This document shows, one piece after another, positions 63,021 to 64,000 of a stretch of DNA of 64,000 bases. The position numbers and the translations under genes were made by a program. The DNA comes from Vanilla planifolia (taxonomy: Eukaryota; Streptophyta; Magnoliopsida; Asparagales; Orchidaceae), in NCBI GenBank assembly GCA_023846275.1, contig JAIUJO010000295.1, forward strand, positions 62,001 to 126,000, written 5' to 3'. The notes under the pieces are model-generated. The model was not told where the DNA came from, searched no databases, and saw nothing but the letters and a program-made list of their open reading frames with translations. The stretch's first letter is position 1, and each line of letters begins with the position of its first letter.

Positions 63021-64000
63021 CTCTACTCTTGTCTACTTTTCTTTGCTCTTATCCACTTTGCTTTAGTCTACTCTACTATACTATACTCTACTCAACTGAA
63101 CTCTACTCTACACTATTCTATTCTACTCTACTCTGTTGTGCTCTGCTTTATTTTACTCTACTCTACTCTAATATACCCTACATTATCCTACCCTATTTTT
63201 CCCTATCTTACCGTATGCTACTCTAGTCTACTATACTCTACTCTATTCAGTACTACTCTACTATACTGTACACTAGTCTTACTTACCTTAGCCTAGGTTA
63301 GCTTAACCTAGCCTAGCCAAGCCTAGTCTTGCCTAGCCATGCTTAGCCTAGCCTAGCCTAAAATCACCTAGCTCTACTTTAGCTTAACCTAGCTCTACTC
63401 TATTATACTCTATTATACTCTACTCAACTCAACTAATCTCTAGCCTTGCTTAGCCTATCTTAGCTTAGCCTAACCTTGCTCTACTCTTCTCTACTCTGCT
63501 ATACTCTGCTCTATTATGCTCTTCTTTGCACTGGTCTACTATATTCAATTATGCTCTACACTACTCTACTATACTTTACTCTACTTTGGTCTACTCTATT
63601 CTACTCTACTTTAGCCAAACCTAACCAAACTTAGTTATATTCAACTCTACTCTGCTTTATATTGCTCTAACCTAGCGTAGCCTAGCATACCTTAACTTAC
63701 CTAGCCCAACCTAGCCTAGCCTAACCTAGCTCTATTCTACTATACTCTATTATACTATACTCTACCCTACTCTACTTTACTCTATTCTACTCTAGCTTAG
63801 CCTAGCCTAGCCAAGACTAACCTAGCTCTACTCTAGAATAGCCTACCCTAGCCTAGCCTACCTTAGCTTATCTTAGCTCTACCCTACTCTACTTTTCTCT
63901 GCTCTGCTTTACTCTACTTTGCTCTGCTCTACTCTACTATTCTTTGCTTTCTAGTACTCTATTCTACTCTACACTGCCCTGCTATGCTCTGCTCTACTCT

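Larger units (their letters stand above)
53556..64000 (-). repeat. Right array, second part, rich in CCCTA blocks
   Basis: About 10.4 kb of CTCTA, GCCTA and CCCTA units. CCCTA blocks are frequent here (about 53735-53835, 54213-54290, 55228-55345, 55970-56010, 56297-56345, 56980-57050, 60712-60770, 60960-61005). Most end at a TATGCTACTCTA-like junction. A third weak ACCGA patch is at 53873-53965. The array runs off the window end. No genes are seen; the longest open frames (60763-61428, 62134-62694) are stop-free CTCTA/CCCTA runs. Confidence 0.97.

Noticed and set aside
4298..64000. Perfect giant palindrome centred on the GAA tract
   Set aside because: Sequence immediately outside the tract does not match its reverse complement on the other side beyond generic satellite similarity, and block types differ between arms.

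Overview
This window is repeat DNA from a land plant nuclear genome, and I found no convincing protein-coding gene, tRNA or rRNA. The plant assignment rests on a complete LTR whose ends look like those of plant Ty3/gypsy elements, flanked by a target-site duplication. I cannot name the species.

Almost everything else is one degenerate satellite built on a 5-bp unit. On the left (1-36432) the plus strand reads as mixed AGAGT and AGGCT/AGGTT pentamers, so it is purine-rich. On the right (36859-49972 and 52826-64000) the plus strand carries the reverse complement, CTCTA and GCCTA/ACCTA, so it is pyrimidine-rich. The polarity switches once, exactly at a 426-bp (GAA)n-type purine tract (36433-36858). 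The 5-bp unit has sub-families that alternate in blocks: AGAGT, AGGCT/AGGTT, AGAGC/AAAGC, AGAGG, and, clearly only in the right half, AGGGT (CCCTA) and TCGGT (ACCGA). Blocks join without losing the 5-bp register. Block boundaries are stereotyped and often carry an AGCT. Larger duplications (periods of about 191, 455, 574 and 1,112-1,136 bp, and one pair 5.2-5.4 kb apart) show that the array evolves by segmental duplication.

Three things interrupt the satellite. A 2,819-bp solo LTR (1474-4292) is flanked by an AGAGT target-site duplication that is itself one satellite unit. The GAA tract sits at the polarity switch. A 2.85-kb AT-rich, non-satellite segment (49973-52825) contains a diverged ~247-bp tandem repeat, and its right edge takes part in a ~105-bp inverted repeat (52696-52800 / 53252-53354) enclosing TCGGT-, CCCTA- and CTCTA-type satellite.

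The many apparent open frames rich in Leu-Tyr-Ser-Thr-Leu are artefacts. CTCTA repeats contain no stop in any of the three frames on their strand, and adjoining GCCTA blocks supply TAG. Open-frame position is therefore a map of CTCTA block length, not evidence of genes.
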